Shown: positions 51,075 to 59,330 of the stretch, piece after piece
Layout of the letters: each line of letters starts with the position of its first letter
How positions within the stretch are numbered: the first letter of the stretch is position 1
The notes under the pieces: generated by a model
The model's input: the letters and a program-made list of their open reading frames with translations, nothing else
The model's database searches: none
What the model was told of the DNA's origin: nothing
Assembly: GCA_964636705.1 (NCBI GenBank)
Contig: CAZWUJ010000005.1
Location: 62,001-126,000 of the forward strand
Direction of reading: 5' to 3'
Length of the DNA: 64,000 bases
Source: VXRJ01 sp964636705
GTDB lineage: Bacteria > Acidobacteriota > Vicinamibacteria > Vicinamibacterales > UBA8438
Program-made: the position numbers and the translations under genes

Positions 51075-53888
51075 ATGTTGCAGCGTACTTGCGCGGCGTT
51101 CGTGCTCGTGTGGATGTCCCTCGCGACGGGCGTCTACGCGCAGCAAGCCACCATCGTCGGAACCGTGGACGACGAGTCCGGGCTCGTCCTCCCTGGCGTA
51201 GCCGTCACGGCCGTCAACCCTTCGACGGGGTTGACCCTGGTCGCAGTCACCGATGGAACCGGGCAGTATCGCGTCCAGTCGGTACCGCCGGGAACCTACA
51301 ACCTCACGGCGCAGTTGCCGGGCTTCGCCACCGTCGTGCTCACCGACGTCGAGTTGCTCGTCGGGCAGAACGCGACTCTCGACTTCACGATGGGCCTGGA
51401 CACGGTCCAGGAGACGATCACGGTCACCGGTGAAGCGCCGCTGATCGACCTTCAGCAGGCCGAGGTGGCCGGCAACGTCGACCGCCGCCAGATGGACATG
51501 ATCCCGATCAGCGGGCGGAACTGGATGGAGTTGACGATGCTCGTGAAGGGCGTCACCAACAACACCGTCGGCAACACGCCCGGCATCGACCAGTTGTCCC
51601 GGTTCCAGCTCAACCTCGATGGCCAGGAGATCACCCAGCAGACCTCGGTCACCAGTTTCGGGCAGCCCGGGATGAGCCGCGACGCCATCGCGGAGTACGA
51701 GGTGATCACGGACATGTTCGACGTGACCCAGGGGCGGTCGGCCGGGCTCCAGGTCAACGCGATCACGAAGTCGGGGACGAACGACGTGAGCGGCACGTTC
51801 TACGGCTACTTCCGCGACGACCAGTTCAACGCCGCGGACCCGTTCACGGGCGACGTGCTGCCCTACAAGAACCAGCAGCTCGGCGGCACCATCGGCGGGC
51901 CGCTCGTCCAGGACAGGGCGCACTACTTCTTCTCGTACGAGCGGGAGCGCGAGCCGGGGACGACGGTGGTTTCGCCGAACGCGCTGGCGGGCCAGATCAT
52001 GAGCTTTTCCACGCCAATCGAACGTGACTCGCTGATGGGCCGCACCGACTTCCAGTTGTCGAGTCGGAATCGGTTGAGCGTCCGGGCGAACTACTACCGG
52101 CAGAACCGGCCGAACGATCTCTTCGGCTCCACGTCGAGCCACCCCAGCCGCATGTCCAAGCGGCCGACGTGGTCGGCGTTCGGACAAGCCAACTGGACCC
52201 ACGTCACCGACGGCAACCTGCTGCATGAGATCAAGATCGGTTACTACCAGTTCTGGTGGGTGTGGGAACCGGTCGTCCCGACCCCCGAGTACCGGTTCCC
52301 CGGTCTGACGGTCGGCGCGCCGTGGAACTACTACGAGGAGATTCGTCACGGCAAGTCGCCGTTCCGCTATGACCTGAACGGGGTCAGCGGCAGCCATGCC
52401 TGGAAGATCGGGGTGGAGTACCTGCACGGGCGTGACTGGGGCGAGTGGCGGGCCCGCGAGCGCGGCCAGTACTTCTTCACGGAGTTGCCGCACGACATCG
52501 CGGACCGCGTCCCACTCAGTGCCTGGAATCAGCCCGAGCTCTGGGACTTCAGCGGTCTCGACTCGATCGTCGAGCGATTCGACCGGACGTTTGCCGAGGA
52601 CTACTTCTACGACGTGCCGCGGCCGATGTTCGCGACCTGGATTGGCGACACCTGGCAGGTCACCAACCGGCTGACGCTCAACTACGGCGTGCGCTACGAC
52701 CTGGCGTGGGGCGACCTCGCGCCACCTGGAGTCGAGGAGACCGAACTGGTCATCGACAACGGGCTGTTCACCGAGAACGTCGGTTACCGCAACAACATCC
52801 GCGATCGCAACAACATCGCGCCGCGGATCAGCGCCGCGTACGATCCGACCGGCGAGGGCAACCTCGTCATCCGTGGCGGCACCGGCCTCTTCTACGCCAC
52901 CGTCGGTGGAAACCCGGCGTTCGATCAGCAGCTCTGGAACGCACAGAAGGTCATCTTCAACTCGTATCCGAACGACGGGCTGCCCGGGTTCATCGATGAT
53001 CCACAGCGCGGCGCCACGTTCGATGACATCGTCTCCGGTCGGGTTCCGCTGGCGCCGCAGAGCGTCAACGTGATCGCGCATGATGCCCAGATGCCGTACG
53101 TCTGGCAGTCGAACGTCGGCTTCCAGGTGCAGCTCAACGAGGTCATGGCGTTCGATTCGGATCTGATCTACAACCGCGGCCGCTTCGAAGAGACCCAGAG
53201 CGACCCGAACGTCTTCTACGATGCCGCGACCGGATTCAACCTGCCTCCGGCGCGGTTCGGACGGCCGCGGCCCGACTTCGGCCCGATCCGGCTGATCTCC
53301 ACGCGCGGCAAGTCGGACTATATGGCGCTCGCGAACTCGTTCACCCGGCGCTACCGGGACAACTTCCAGTTGGGGCTCACCTATACGGTGATGTTCTTCA
53401 AGCACGACACCGACCTCGGCAGCTCGGGGTACGGCTCGTCGCTGCAGAACCACTTCGATGTGGACGACAACTGGGGACGGGCGAACGACTTCCAGAAGCA
53501 CACGTTGCGCGTGAATGGGATCGTGACGCTGCCGTATGACATCTCGATCGCCGGGTTCTACCGGTTCGGTTCCGGCGAGTACACCTCGGCGAGTTCCGGC
53601 TACCGGCCGACCGGGATTGGCAACCGCGTTCGGGCAGACTACAGCCTGATTCCGCGGAACGAGTTCGCGCTGGATCCGTTCCAGTCGTTCGACGTGCGGG
53701 TCACGAAGGACATCGTGCTACCGAACGACGTTCGGATCAGCGGCGTCTTCGAGATCTTCAACACGTTCAACTACGCGTTCTACGACTACAACACGCTGGA
53801 GCGGTCGAGCCGGTTCGGCGATCGCCGCGCGTCGGGACGGGAGCATCAGCCGCGGACGCTGCAGTTGGCGTTCCGCGTCGCGTTCTGA
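51075..53888 (+). CDS. TonB-dependent receptor with carboxypeptidase-regulatory domain (Oar-like)
   Basis: This is an outer-membrane active transporter of 937 residues. A signal peptide ends at about residue 23 (GVYAQ). Residues 25-107 are a carboxypeptidase-regulatory-like beta-sandwich (IVGTVDDESGLVLPGVAVTAVNPSTG, then VPPGTYNLTAQLPGFATVV). Next comes a plug domain (about 115-240, ITVTGEAPLIDLQQAEVAG to VNAITKSGTNDVSGTFYGYFRD), and then a beta-barrel that ends in LAFRVAF with a C-terminal Phe. This type is expanded in Acidobacteriota and imports oligomers or unknown ligands. ACAAGGAGG is well placed before the ATG. It is 86 bases after the DMFase-like gene and may be co-transcribed. Confidence 0.93.
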   Translation: MLQRTCAAFVLVWMSLATGVYAQQATIVGTVDDESGLVLPGVAVTAVNPSTGLTLVAVTDGTGQYRVQSVPPGTYNLTAQLPGFATVVLTDVELLVGQNATLDFTMGLDTVQETITVTGEAPLIDLQQAEVAGNVDRRQMDMIPISGRNWMELTMLVKGVTNNTVGNTPGIDQLSRFQLNLDGQEITQQTSVTSFGQPGMSRDAIAEYEVITDMFDVTQGRSAGLQVNAITKSGTNDVSGTFYGYFRDDQFNAADPFTGDVLPYKNQQLGGTIGGPLVQDRAHYFFSYEREREPGTTVVSPNALAGQIMSFSTPIERDSLMGRTDFQLSSRNRLSVRANYYRQNRPNDLFGSTSSHPSRMSKRPTWSAFGQANWTHVTDGNLLHEIKIGYYQFWWVWEPVVPTPEYRFPGLTVGAPWNYYEEIRHGKSPFRYDLNGVSGSHAWKIGVEYLHGRDWGEWRARERGQYFFTELPHDIADRVPLSAWNQPELWDFSGLDSIVERFDRTFAEDYFYDVPRPMFATWIGDTWQVTNRLTLNYGVRYDLAWGDLAPPGVEETELVIDNGLFTENVGYRNNIRDRNNIAPRISAAYDPTGEGNLVIRGGTGLFYATVGGNPAFDQQLWNAQKVIFNSYPNDGLPGFIDDPQRGATFDDIVSGRVPLAPQSVNVIAHDAQMPYVWQSNVGFQVQLNEVMAFDSDLIYNRGRFEETQSDPNVFYDAATGFNLPPARFGRPRPDFGPIRLISTRGKSDYMALANSFTRRYRDNFQLGLTYTVMFFKHDTDLGSSGYGSSLQNHFDVDDNWGRANDFQKHTLRVNGIVTLPYDISIAGFYRFGSGEYTSASSGYRPTGIGNRVRADYSLIPRNEFALDPFQSFDVRVTKDIVLPNDVRISGVFEIFNTFNYAFYDYNTLERSSRFGDRRASGREHQPRTLQLAFRVAF

Positions 53889-53914
53889 TCGGAAGATCGG
53901 ATCGACAGTCACGG

Positions 53915-53944
53915 GGGACGACCGCGGGTTGCCGCGGTCGTCCC
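53915..53944. terminator. Strong hairpin between convergent genes
   Basis: GGGACGACCGCGG (53915-53927) pairs perfectly over 13 bp with CCGCGGTCGTCCC (53932-53944) around GTTG. It is 26 bases after the receptor stop and 19 before the stop of the convergent ATPase gene. It is symmetric and could end transcription from either side, although neither strand shows a T-run. Confidence 0.6.
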
Positions 53945-53962
53945 GCATCGCGTCCACCCGCC

Positions 53963-55216
53963 TTACGGATGTCCGTAGAGGCGGCTCGCCCGACCATCGT
54001 TGCCCGGGGCTCCGAGCGGAGCGCCGCGAAGAAAATCGGTCAACGGCTGGTGCCGGACCCCGTTGAAGTCGGCCGGTTGATGCGGATCGAGCGAGAGCAG
54101 CACCCTCGGATACGCGTCACGGACGGCAGCGAGGGCGGCAAGCTCGCGGGCTATCGTAGTCGGCGACGCCAGCAGGTAGGCCACCTGCACGTAGCGCCGC
54201 CCGGACCGGTCTTCCGCGACGAAGTCGATCTCGTGCGCTCCTGCAACGCCCACAGTCACTGTGTAGCCACGGCGGCACAGCTCCAGAAACACCAGATTCT
54301 CGAGGACGCCACCGATGTCACTCTGACGGTAGCCGACGATTCCGTCACGCAGCCCCACATCGCCCAGGTAGTACTTGTGATTGACCTGGAGCAGCTTCCG
54401 ACCGCGAAGATCGAAGCGGGGGACGGCGGCCAGGAGGAACGCATCGCCCAGGTGGGCCAGATAGTTGAGCACGGTGTCCACCGCTGCCGTTCGGCGCTGG
54501 CTCTTCATGAAATCGGCAATGCGCTTGGCCGACACCGGGCTGCCCACGCTGTCGACGGCAAAGCGCGTGATGGCTTCGAACAGCGCGACGTCGCGGATCC
54601 GGTGCCGCCGGATCACGTCCCGGATGGCGATCGTGTTCACCATGTCTCCCAGCATCTGATCGACTACCGGGTCGCTCAGGTCGGTGTGGAGCAGGCCTGG
54701 CAGACCCCCGATGCGCAGGTAGAGGCGGAACAGGCCCGCGTCATCGAGTGACGCGTCGGCGCGTTGCCGGTACAGGTCGCCGAACTCGCGCAGCGTGAGC
54801 GGAAACACCTGCAGGGCGACATAGCGGCCGGCGATCAGGGTCGCGAGTTCCGCAGACAGCAACGTGGCGTTGGAGCCGGAGATCACTACCTGCGTCTGTT
54901 GTTCTCCGTTGAGGGAGGCAACCGCGCGTTCCCAGCCGTCAATCTGCTGCACCTCGTCGACGATCACGACGCGTGGCTCGTCCCGTCGCGTGGCCGAGTT
55001 CACCACATCGACCAGATTGCGGGCCGTGCGCACGTCTTCGAAGTCCAAAGATTCCTTATCGATGTAGACGACCTGTCGTTCCGCACGCAGAGAGTCTGAG
55101 AACTGCCGCAGGAGCACGCTCTTGCCGGCCCGCCGAATGCCCGTGACGGCGGTAATCACGGGTGCGTCGAGGAATTGCCGAAGCCGGTCGAGATAGTGGT
55201 GCCGCCGGATCTCCAT
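53963..55216 (-). CDS. AAA-type ATPase with DUF4143 C-terminal domain
   Basis: The 417-residue protein starts with a P-loop ATPase domain: Walker A GIRRAGKS (residues 26-33), Walker B VVIVDEVQQIDGWE, then VVISGSNATLL and AGRYVALQVFPLTLREF. The second half (about 200-400) has the pattern of the DUF4143 domain (YLGDVGLRDGIVGY, GGVLENLVFLELCRRGY, EIDFVAEDR), in which the EIDF/D segment resembles a restriction-like fold. These ATPases are common, often mobile and of unclear role. The last 15 residues are encoded by DNA that matches the second repeat family (53988-54013). The region upstream is AT-rich, suggesting acquisition from elsewhere. Confidence 0.88.
   Translation of the reverse strand: MEIRRHHYLDRLRQFLDAPVITAVTGIRRAGKSVLLRQFSDSLRAERQVVYIDKESLDFEDVRTARNLVDVVNSATRRDEPRVVIVDEVQQIDGWERAVASLNGEQQTQVVISGSNATLLSAELATLIAGRYVALQVFPLTLREFGDLYRQRADASLDDAGLFRLYLRIGGLPGLLHTDLSDPVVDQMLGDMVNTIAIRDVIRRHRIRDVALFEAITRFAVDSVGSPVSAKRIADFMKSQRRTAAVDTVLNYLAHLGDAFLLAAVPRFDLRGRKLLQVNHKYYLGDVGLRDGIVGYRQSDIGGVLENLVFLELCRRGYTVTVGVAGAHEIDFVAEDRSGRRYVQVAYLLASPTTIARELAALAAVRDAYPRVLLSLDPHQPADFNGVRHQPLTDFLRGAPLGAPGNDGRASRLYGHP
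53988..54013. repeat. Second repeat family, copy 3, inside the 3' end of the ATPase gene
   Basis: GCCCGACCATCGTTGCC followed by CGGGGCTCC matches the copies at 42475 and 48523. It encodes part of the C-terminal tail of the ATPase on the opposite strand. Confidence 0.45.
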
Positions 55217-55290
55217 GTGTATTTCTATTGTATTCTAACAAAGGATATAGAATGTACATAGTTTCGTCCACAGCAAAAGAAAGTTCCCCC
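55217..55290. other. AT-rich upstream region of the ATPase gene with an inverted repeat
   Basis: This stretch is roughly two-thirds AT, unlike the GC-rich surroundings. It contains the inverted repeat ATTCTA (55232-55237) and TAGAAT (55248-55253), plus related TTCTATT/ATTCTAA repeats, within 40 bases of the ATG at 55216. It probably holds the ATPase promoter and perhaps an operator. I see nothing coding from 55217 to 55367. Confidence 0.45.
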
Positions 55291-55367
55291 CTGCGGACCG
55301 CTGGCGCGGGCCTCTGCGTCAAGGATTCCTGGCGATAGGAAGCGCGCTCATTCCCTGGGAGGTCACG

Positions 55368-56282
55368 TCAGGTTCGCAGGAACTTTTCGTAGCGGTGCTC
55401 GAGCCGCCCCGCGTCCGGTCGAAAACCCGGATTGCGCGGGAGGATGAGTTGATTGCCGTGCAGGGCCTGGATGCCGTGTACCAGCGTCGGTCCGTCTTCT
55501 TCGTCGAGCAGGTCGTGACGGACCTGGACGACATAGTCCGGGCGGACGCCGACGAAGTAACGGTCGAAGGCCGCATGGTGCAGCTTGCACAGCGCCAGGC
55601 CGTTTTGCACGATCGGTTCCCCCTCGGGTTCCGTATCCGGCACGATGTGCGCTGCGTCTAGCAGTTCGGGATGTCTGAATCGGCAGAACGCGCACTGTCG
55701 CCGGTAGGCCGCGAGGACCCTCTCCCGGAAGGTGCGCTGGTGCACGCGTTGCCGCGTGGCGGTGGTGACGTATTCCCGCCGGCTGTCGCCGCCGTCGTCG
55801 CGGACGAGAACGGGTTCGCGCCACTCACCGATGGCGTGTTTCCGGTCGTCCACCTGGATCGTGAACGTGAGCGCGCCCGGATCGTCGCCGACGACGAATA
55901 CTGGCCATACGGCCAGGTACCGATTCTTGACCAGACCGAAGAAATAGACGAGCGGCAGGCGGTACCGCAATGCGAACCGGAGGCCCCGGTTGTCGCGATG
56001 ATTCGGATCCTCGCCACGATACCGGTAACGCAGCCCGCTCGGGCCGAACGCATCATCATAAGGCCCGGCTGGGGCGGTCGTGATCGAGAGCGGCGCGTCC
56101 GTAAGCACTCTCGGCTTGAAGATGCCCTGCGGGCCGAGCAGCGGTACGCGTACCCCGTCCAGCCTGAATCCCTCAGCGAGGACCTTGCGCGGCAGGACAT
56201 CGTCTCCACGGGCCGCGACCTGGGCTTCGAGCCAATGGAACGCGTCGATGCGGACTCGGCGATCCAGATCAGCGTCGAACAC
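55368..56282 (-). CDS. HNH endonuclease-domain protein
   Basis: The C-terminal part has an HNH nuclease motif with zinc-ligand cysteines: CAFCRFRHPELLDAAHIVPD, then NGLALCKLHHAAFDRYFVGV. The N-terminal 180 residues resemble the DNA- or modified-base-recognition part of orphan HNH proteins annotated as putative restriction endonucleases (FGPSGLRYRYRGEDPNHRDNRGLRFA and YLAVWPVFVVGDD). No methyltransferase is nearby, so it may be a modification-dependent nuclease; this is inference. The start is a GTG at 56282, with no clear ribosome-binding site. It lies next to the ATPase on the same strand, in a probable accessory segment. Length is 304. Confidence 0.85.
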   Translation of the reverse strand: MFDADLDRRVRIDAFHWLEAQVAARGDDVLPRKVLAEGFRLDGVRVPLLGPQGIFKPRVLTDAPLSITTAPAGPYDDAFGPSGLRYRYRGEDPNHRDNRGLRFALRYRLPLVYFFGLVKNRYLAVWPVFVVGDDPGALTFTIQVDDRKHAIGEWREPVLVRDDGGDSRREYVTTATRQRVHQRTFRERVLAAYRRQCAFCRFRHPELLDAAHIVPDTEPEGEPIVQNGLALCKLHHAAFDRYFVGVRPDYVVQVRHDLLDEEDGPTLVHGIQALHGNQLILPRNPGFRPDAGRLEHRYEKFLRT

Positions 56283-56356
56283 AGTGCATTCACCAGCAAC
56301 GTGACGGACTCGAAGGAGTCTGGCGCAGGCGGAAGCGGAAATGCAAAGGAGGAGCT

Positions 56357-56440
56357 GTGGCGAATCCGGCGCCTGCCGGTGGAAAGCCTTGGGCGGGTCC
56401 GACCGTCTTGTCTCTTGCAGCAGGTCGAGACATGCGGTAG
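56357..56440 (+). CDS. Possible small ORF of 27 residues
   Basis: AAAGGAGG stands just before a GTG at 56357, and the frame runs 27 codons to a TAG at 56440. The product would be short, Pro/Ala/Gly-rich and without a signal. It could be a real leader or small protein, or the remnant of a decayed gene. Apart from this, the 261 bases between the HNH and DUF6152-like genes show nothing I can support. Confidence 0.25.
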   Translation: MANPAPAGGKPWAGPTVLSLAAGRDMR

Positions 56441-56543
56441 CGTGACGAACCAGGAGTTCTCGGGGCGGCGTTGCCGCTATCGCCGGAGTCGGCGACCGTG
56501 TGGGTAGTGGGTGGCCGGCTGGGCAGATCAGGAGGTCAGGCCG

Positions 56544-56957
56544 ATGAGAACGCTGGCGATTGCGATCGTGAGCGCCGGACTATTGGCGGCGGCAGCGCCC
56601 GGATTCGCGCACCATTCATTCTCGGCGGAGTTCGACATCGAAAAGCCGGTCACGCTTCAGGGCAAGCTGACCGAACTGGAGTGGGTCAATCCTCACGGGT
56701 GGCTGCACATGGACGTGGAGGGCCCCGACGGCAAAGTGGTCAACTGGGCGGTCGAACTCGGCAATCCGACCGCGCTGTTGCGGCGTGGCCTGCGGCGCAG
56801 CGATTTCCCGGTCGGGATCGAGTTCGTCGTCGAGGGCTATCTGGCCAAGGACGGGACGCCGACCGCCAACGGGATCACCATCACGTTCCCGGACGGCCGC
56901 GACGTTTTCGCCGGCTCGTCAGGCACCGGTGCTCCGGTACCGCCCGGACAGCGCTAG
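56544..56957 (+). CDS. DUF6152-like small secreted protein
   Basis: The 137-residue product has a signal peptide (ending GFAHH). Its mature start, HHSFSAEFDIEKPVTLQGKLTELEWVNPHGWLHMDV, is typical of a small periplasmic family frequent in Acidobacteriota and Proteobacteria (DUF6152). It has no known enzyme motif; the His-His at the mature N-terminus might bind metal. GGAGG is placed eight bases before the ATG. It precedes two PDLQGxW proteins, and the three seem to form one transcription unit. Confidence 0.85.
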   Translation: MRTLAIAIVSAGLLAAAAPGFAHHSFSAEFDIEKPVTLQGKLTELEWVNPHGWLHMDVEGPDGKVVNWAVELGNPTALLRRGLRRSDFPVGIEFVVEGYLAKDGTPTANGITITFPDGRDVFAGSSGTGAPVPPGQR

Positions 56958-57043
56958 GAATCTGTGCGGTGGAACGGTGCAGACACCCAGGTAGGCATGG
57001 CCGGGCGGCCATCGGAGCCACGGGCAACGGTGGTCAGGTTGGC

Positions 57044-57823
57044 GTGACTTGGCGGGCGGGTCGCCCTCTGGCGGTGATCTGCACCTGCCTGATGGTTCTG
57101 CTTCCGGTCGCGGCTCCGGCGGAGGGCAGTTCAGGGCAGGACTACGTCCCGCCGCGCACGCCGGACGGCCAACCCGACCTCCAGGGTGTCTGGCAGGCGG
57201 TGAACACGGCCGCCTGGGACATTCAGGACCACTCGGCCAGCGCCGGAGTGCCGGCGGGCCAGGGCGTCGTCATCGGGAACGAGATTCCTTACCAGGAATG
57301 GGCTCTGGCGCAGAAGCAGGAGAACTACGAAAACCGCGCAACTGCGGATCCCGAGATGCAGTGCTACATGCCCGGCGTGCCGCGGATTACCTACATGCCG
57401 TATCCGTTTCAGATCCTGCAGTTCTCCGACCGCGTGCTGATCCTCTACGAGTACTTGCACGTTGTCCGCACCATCTATATGGACGGCAGCCCGCACCCGG
57501 AAGGACACATCAACTTCTGGATGGGGGATTCGCGCGGACATTGGGAGGGCGACACGCTGGTCGTTGATGTCATTCACTTCAACGACAGGACGTGGTTCGA
57601 TCGGGCCGGCAATTTCCACAGCGAGGCCCTCCACGTGGTGGAGCGCTACACGCCCGTGGGGCCGGATCACCTGCGTTACGAGGCCACGATCGAGGATCCG
57701 AACGTATTCACGCGGCCCTGGACGATGAGCATGCCGCTCTATCGCCGGCAGGAACCGAACGTGCAGCTCCTGGAGTACGAGTGCTACGCCTATTCCGAGG
57801 AGGAATTGGCCGCCGACAAGTGA
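57044..57823 (+). CDS. Secreted protein of the PDLQGxW family, paralogue 1
   Basis: The start is taken as a GTG at 57044, giving a signal peptide (VICTCLMVLLPVAAPAEG). GTG 57074 is also possible. The mature protein has PPRTPDGQPDLQGVW near its N-terminus, then GDTLVVDVIHFNDRTWFDRAGNFHSEALHVVERY and EATIEDPNVFTRPWTM. It belongs to a family of exported proteins that is abundant in Acidobacteriota, with no assigned function as far as I know. The next gene encodes a paralogue. Upstream in-frame codons overlap the DUF6152-like gene and do not look like this family. Confidence 0.78.
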   Translation: MTWRAGRPLAVICTCLMVLLPVAAPAEGSSGQDYVPPRTPDGQPDLQGVWQAVNTAAWDIQDHSASAGVPAGQGVVIGNEIPYQEWALAQKQENYENRATADPEMQCYMPGVPRITYMPYPFQILQFSDRVLILYEYLHVVRTIYMDGSPHPEGHINFWMGDSRGHWEGDTLVVDVIHFNDRTWFDRAGNFHSEALHVVERYTPVGPDHLRYEATIEDPNVFTRPWTMSMPLYRRQEPNVQLLEYECYAYSEEELAADK

Positions 57824-57852
57824 CGACGGTCGCGAGGGTTCGAGGAGGTTCG

Positions 57853-58740
57853 ATGAGTAGTCGAGTGATCGGGACGGTGCTGGGGGTTGCCGCCGCCTTC
57901 GCGGCAGCATCGTTGTCAGTGGCCGGGCAAGAGCCGTCAGGGGATCCGCCACGCACTGCGGATGGTCGTCCCGACCTCCAGGGCTACTGGTACGGGGGCC
58001 CGGTCAACGCATCGCACAGCATCGAGGACGGTTGCTGCGACCCCATCCACGCCAGGATGCAGAGCCGGGGACCGGATCGGCTCGGGCTGCCCTTTCAATT
58101 GATCACCGATCCACCGGATGGACGTATTCCCTATCAGCAATGGGCGCTCGACAAGCGGACCGAACACCTGTTCGACATGGAGACCCCAACCGAGCTCGCA
58201 CATATCGATCCGGAGGATCGCTGCCTGCTGCTTGGGGTGCCGCGCAGCAACTACCGCGGTGACCTGCAAATCCGCCAGAACGCCAGTCACGTCGTCATCC
58301 TCTACGAATGGGCCCACGCCTACCGCATCATCCTGATGGACGGCCGCCCGCACGTGGGGGAGGACATCGTGCTGTTCAACGGCGATTCACGCGGCCGGTG
58401 GGAGGGTGACACGCTGGTCGTCGAGACAACCAACTTCAACGACTTGCCGTGGCTCGATTCCCATGGGAGCTTCTACACCGAGTCGCTCCGCGTGGTCGAG
58501 CGCTGGCGCCTTCTGGACGCCGACACGCTCCACTACGAGGCGGCTCTGGAGGATCCGGCCGTGTTCACGCGGCCCTGGACGCTGGCGTTCACGACGACGC
58601 GCATCCCCGACGAGTCCTACGAGTTCTTCGAGGAAGGCTGCTGGGAAGGGGTCACCAACAAGCATCGGTTGGCGGCGGGGCGGATGGCGGTCGAAGCCGG
58701 CGTTCGGCAGCTGCACACGCACGAAGAGACGCCACGCTAG
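57853..58740 (+). CDS. Secreted protein of the PDLQGxW family, paralogue 2
   Basis: A signal peptide of about 25 residues is followed by PPRTADGRPDLQGYWYGG and later GDTLVVETTNFNDLPWLDSHGSFYTESLRVVERW and EAALEDPAVFTRPWTLAF. These are the same blocks in the same order as in the gene before it. It is longer in the first third (295 residues in all), where extra cysteines occur (DGCCDPIHARM). GAGGAGG precedes the ATG. The spacing of 29 bases indicates an operon with the other two genes. Confidence 0.85.
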   Translation: MSSRVIGTVLGVAAAFAAASLSVAGQEPSGDPPRTADGRPDLQGYWYGGPVNASHSIEDGCCDPIHARMQSRGPDRLGLPFQLITDPPDGRIPYQQWALDKRTEHLFDMETPTELAHIDPEDRCLLLGVPRSNYRGDLQIRQNASHVVILYEWAHAYRIILMDGRPHVGEDIVLFNGDSRGRWEGDTLVVETTNFNDLPWLDSHGSFYTESLRVVERWRLLDADTLHYEAALEDPAVFTRPWTLAFTTTRIPDESYEFFEEGCWEGVTNKHRLAAGRMAVEAGVRQLHTHEETPR

Positions 58741-58752
58741 CGGCCCGCGGCG

Positions 58753-59166
58753 TCAGTCGTCCGTTATCTCGGCCTCGAGAATGACGGCGGCCTCCCTCCC
58801 GCCGAAGGTTGAACTGAACACGGTCATGCCGACGAAGTCGTATTCGGGCGGAGCCTCGTTCAGTTCCGTTTGCATTGTTCCGGTGCGGCTCGTAGCGAGC
58901 AGGATGTAGCTGAAACGGCGCCCATCCTGATCGAGTGTCATGATGACTACAGCTTCGTTCCCCCCGAACGCGGTCTCGCCCCCCTGCGTACCGGCGAACC
59001 GATAGCCGCGCGCGCCGGCCTCGTTGAGTTCGTCCTGCATGGTTCCTGTGCGGTTGGTGGCAAGCAGGAGATACTTGTCCCGTTGTCCGGCCTCTTGGGC
59101 CGCCGCGAGCGGCGTAAGAGCCAGGATTGTCAGGGCGATGGTGATCGTGGTGGTGAGTCTGGGCAA
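58753..59166 (-). CDS. Small secreted protein with an internal duplication
   Basis: The protein has 137 residues, a signal peptide (ending LAAAQ) and two repeats of about 45 residues: KYLLLATNRTGTMQDELNEAG...FGGNEAVVIM and SYILLATSRTGTMQTELNEAP...FGGREAAVILE. Each looks like a small beta-alpha-beta unit with a conserved RTGTMQxELNEA. I do not recognise the family. The start is a TTG at 59166, chosen because AGAGGAG stands eight bases before it. It converges with the PDLQGxW genes (12-base gap). Confidence 0.7.
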   Translation of the reverse strand: MPRLTTTITIALTILALTPLAAAQEAGQRDKYLLLATNRTGTMQDELNEAGARGYRFAGTQGGETAFGGNEAVVIMTLDQDGRRFSYILLATSRTGTMQTELNEAPPEYDFVGMTVFSSTFGGREAAVILEAEITDD

Positions 59167-59281
59167 GGTGATGGCTCCTCTGACCTTGCAATATGAACAC
59201 TTTGCGTTCGAATTGCGAGGATGTTTCGTTGGCCAGCCGAAGGCCTTGAGTCCGGGTATGGCCCCGAGGACACGTCGGCGC

Positions 59282-59300
59282 GCCGGAGGTCGTCTCCGGC
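59282..59300. terminator. Short perfect hairpin downstream of the 59331-59990 gene
   Basis: GCCGGAG (59282-59288) pairs with CTCCGGC (59294-59300) around a five-base loop. It is 30 bases past the stop of the gene on the - strand. There is no T-run, so termination is only a possibility. The rest of the gap to 59167 shows nothing clear. Confidence 0.3.
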
Positions 59301-59330
59301 ACCGCCGACCGCCCGCAAGTAGAGGGTGGA

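Noticed and set aside
50883..53501. 872-codon open frame opposite the TonB-dependent receptor
   Set aside because: The receptor has clear domains on the + strand; the opposite frame has no domain and shows the usual GC-driven composition.
51075..53888. SusCD-type polysaccharide system with the receptor
   Set aside because: There is no SusD-like lipoprotein next to the receptor and it is of the Oar type with a carboxypeptidase-regulatory domain.
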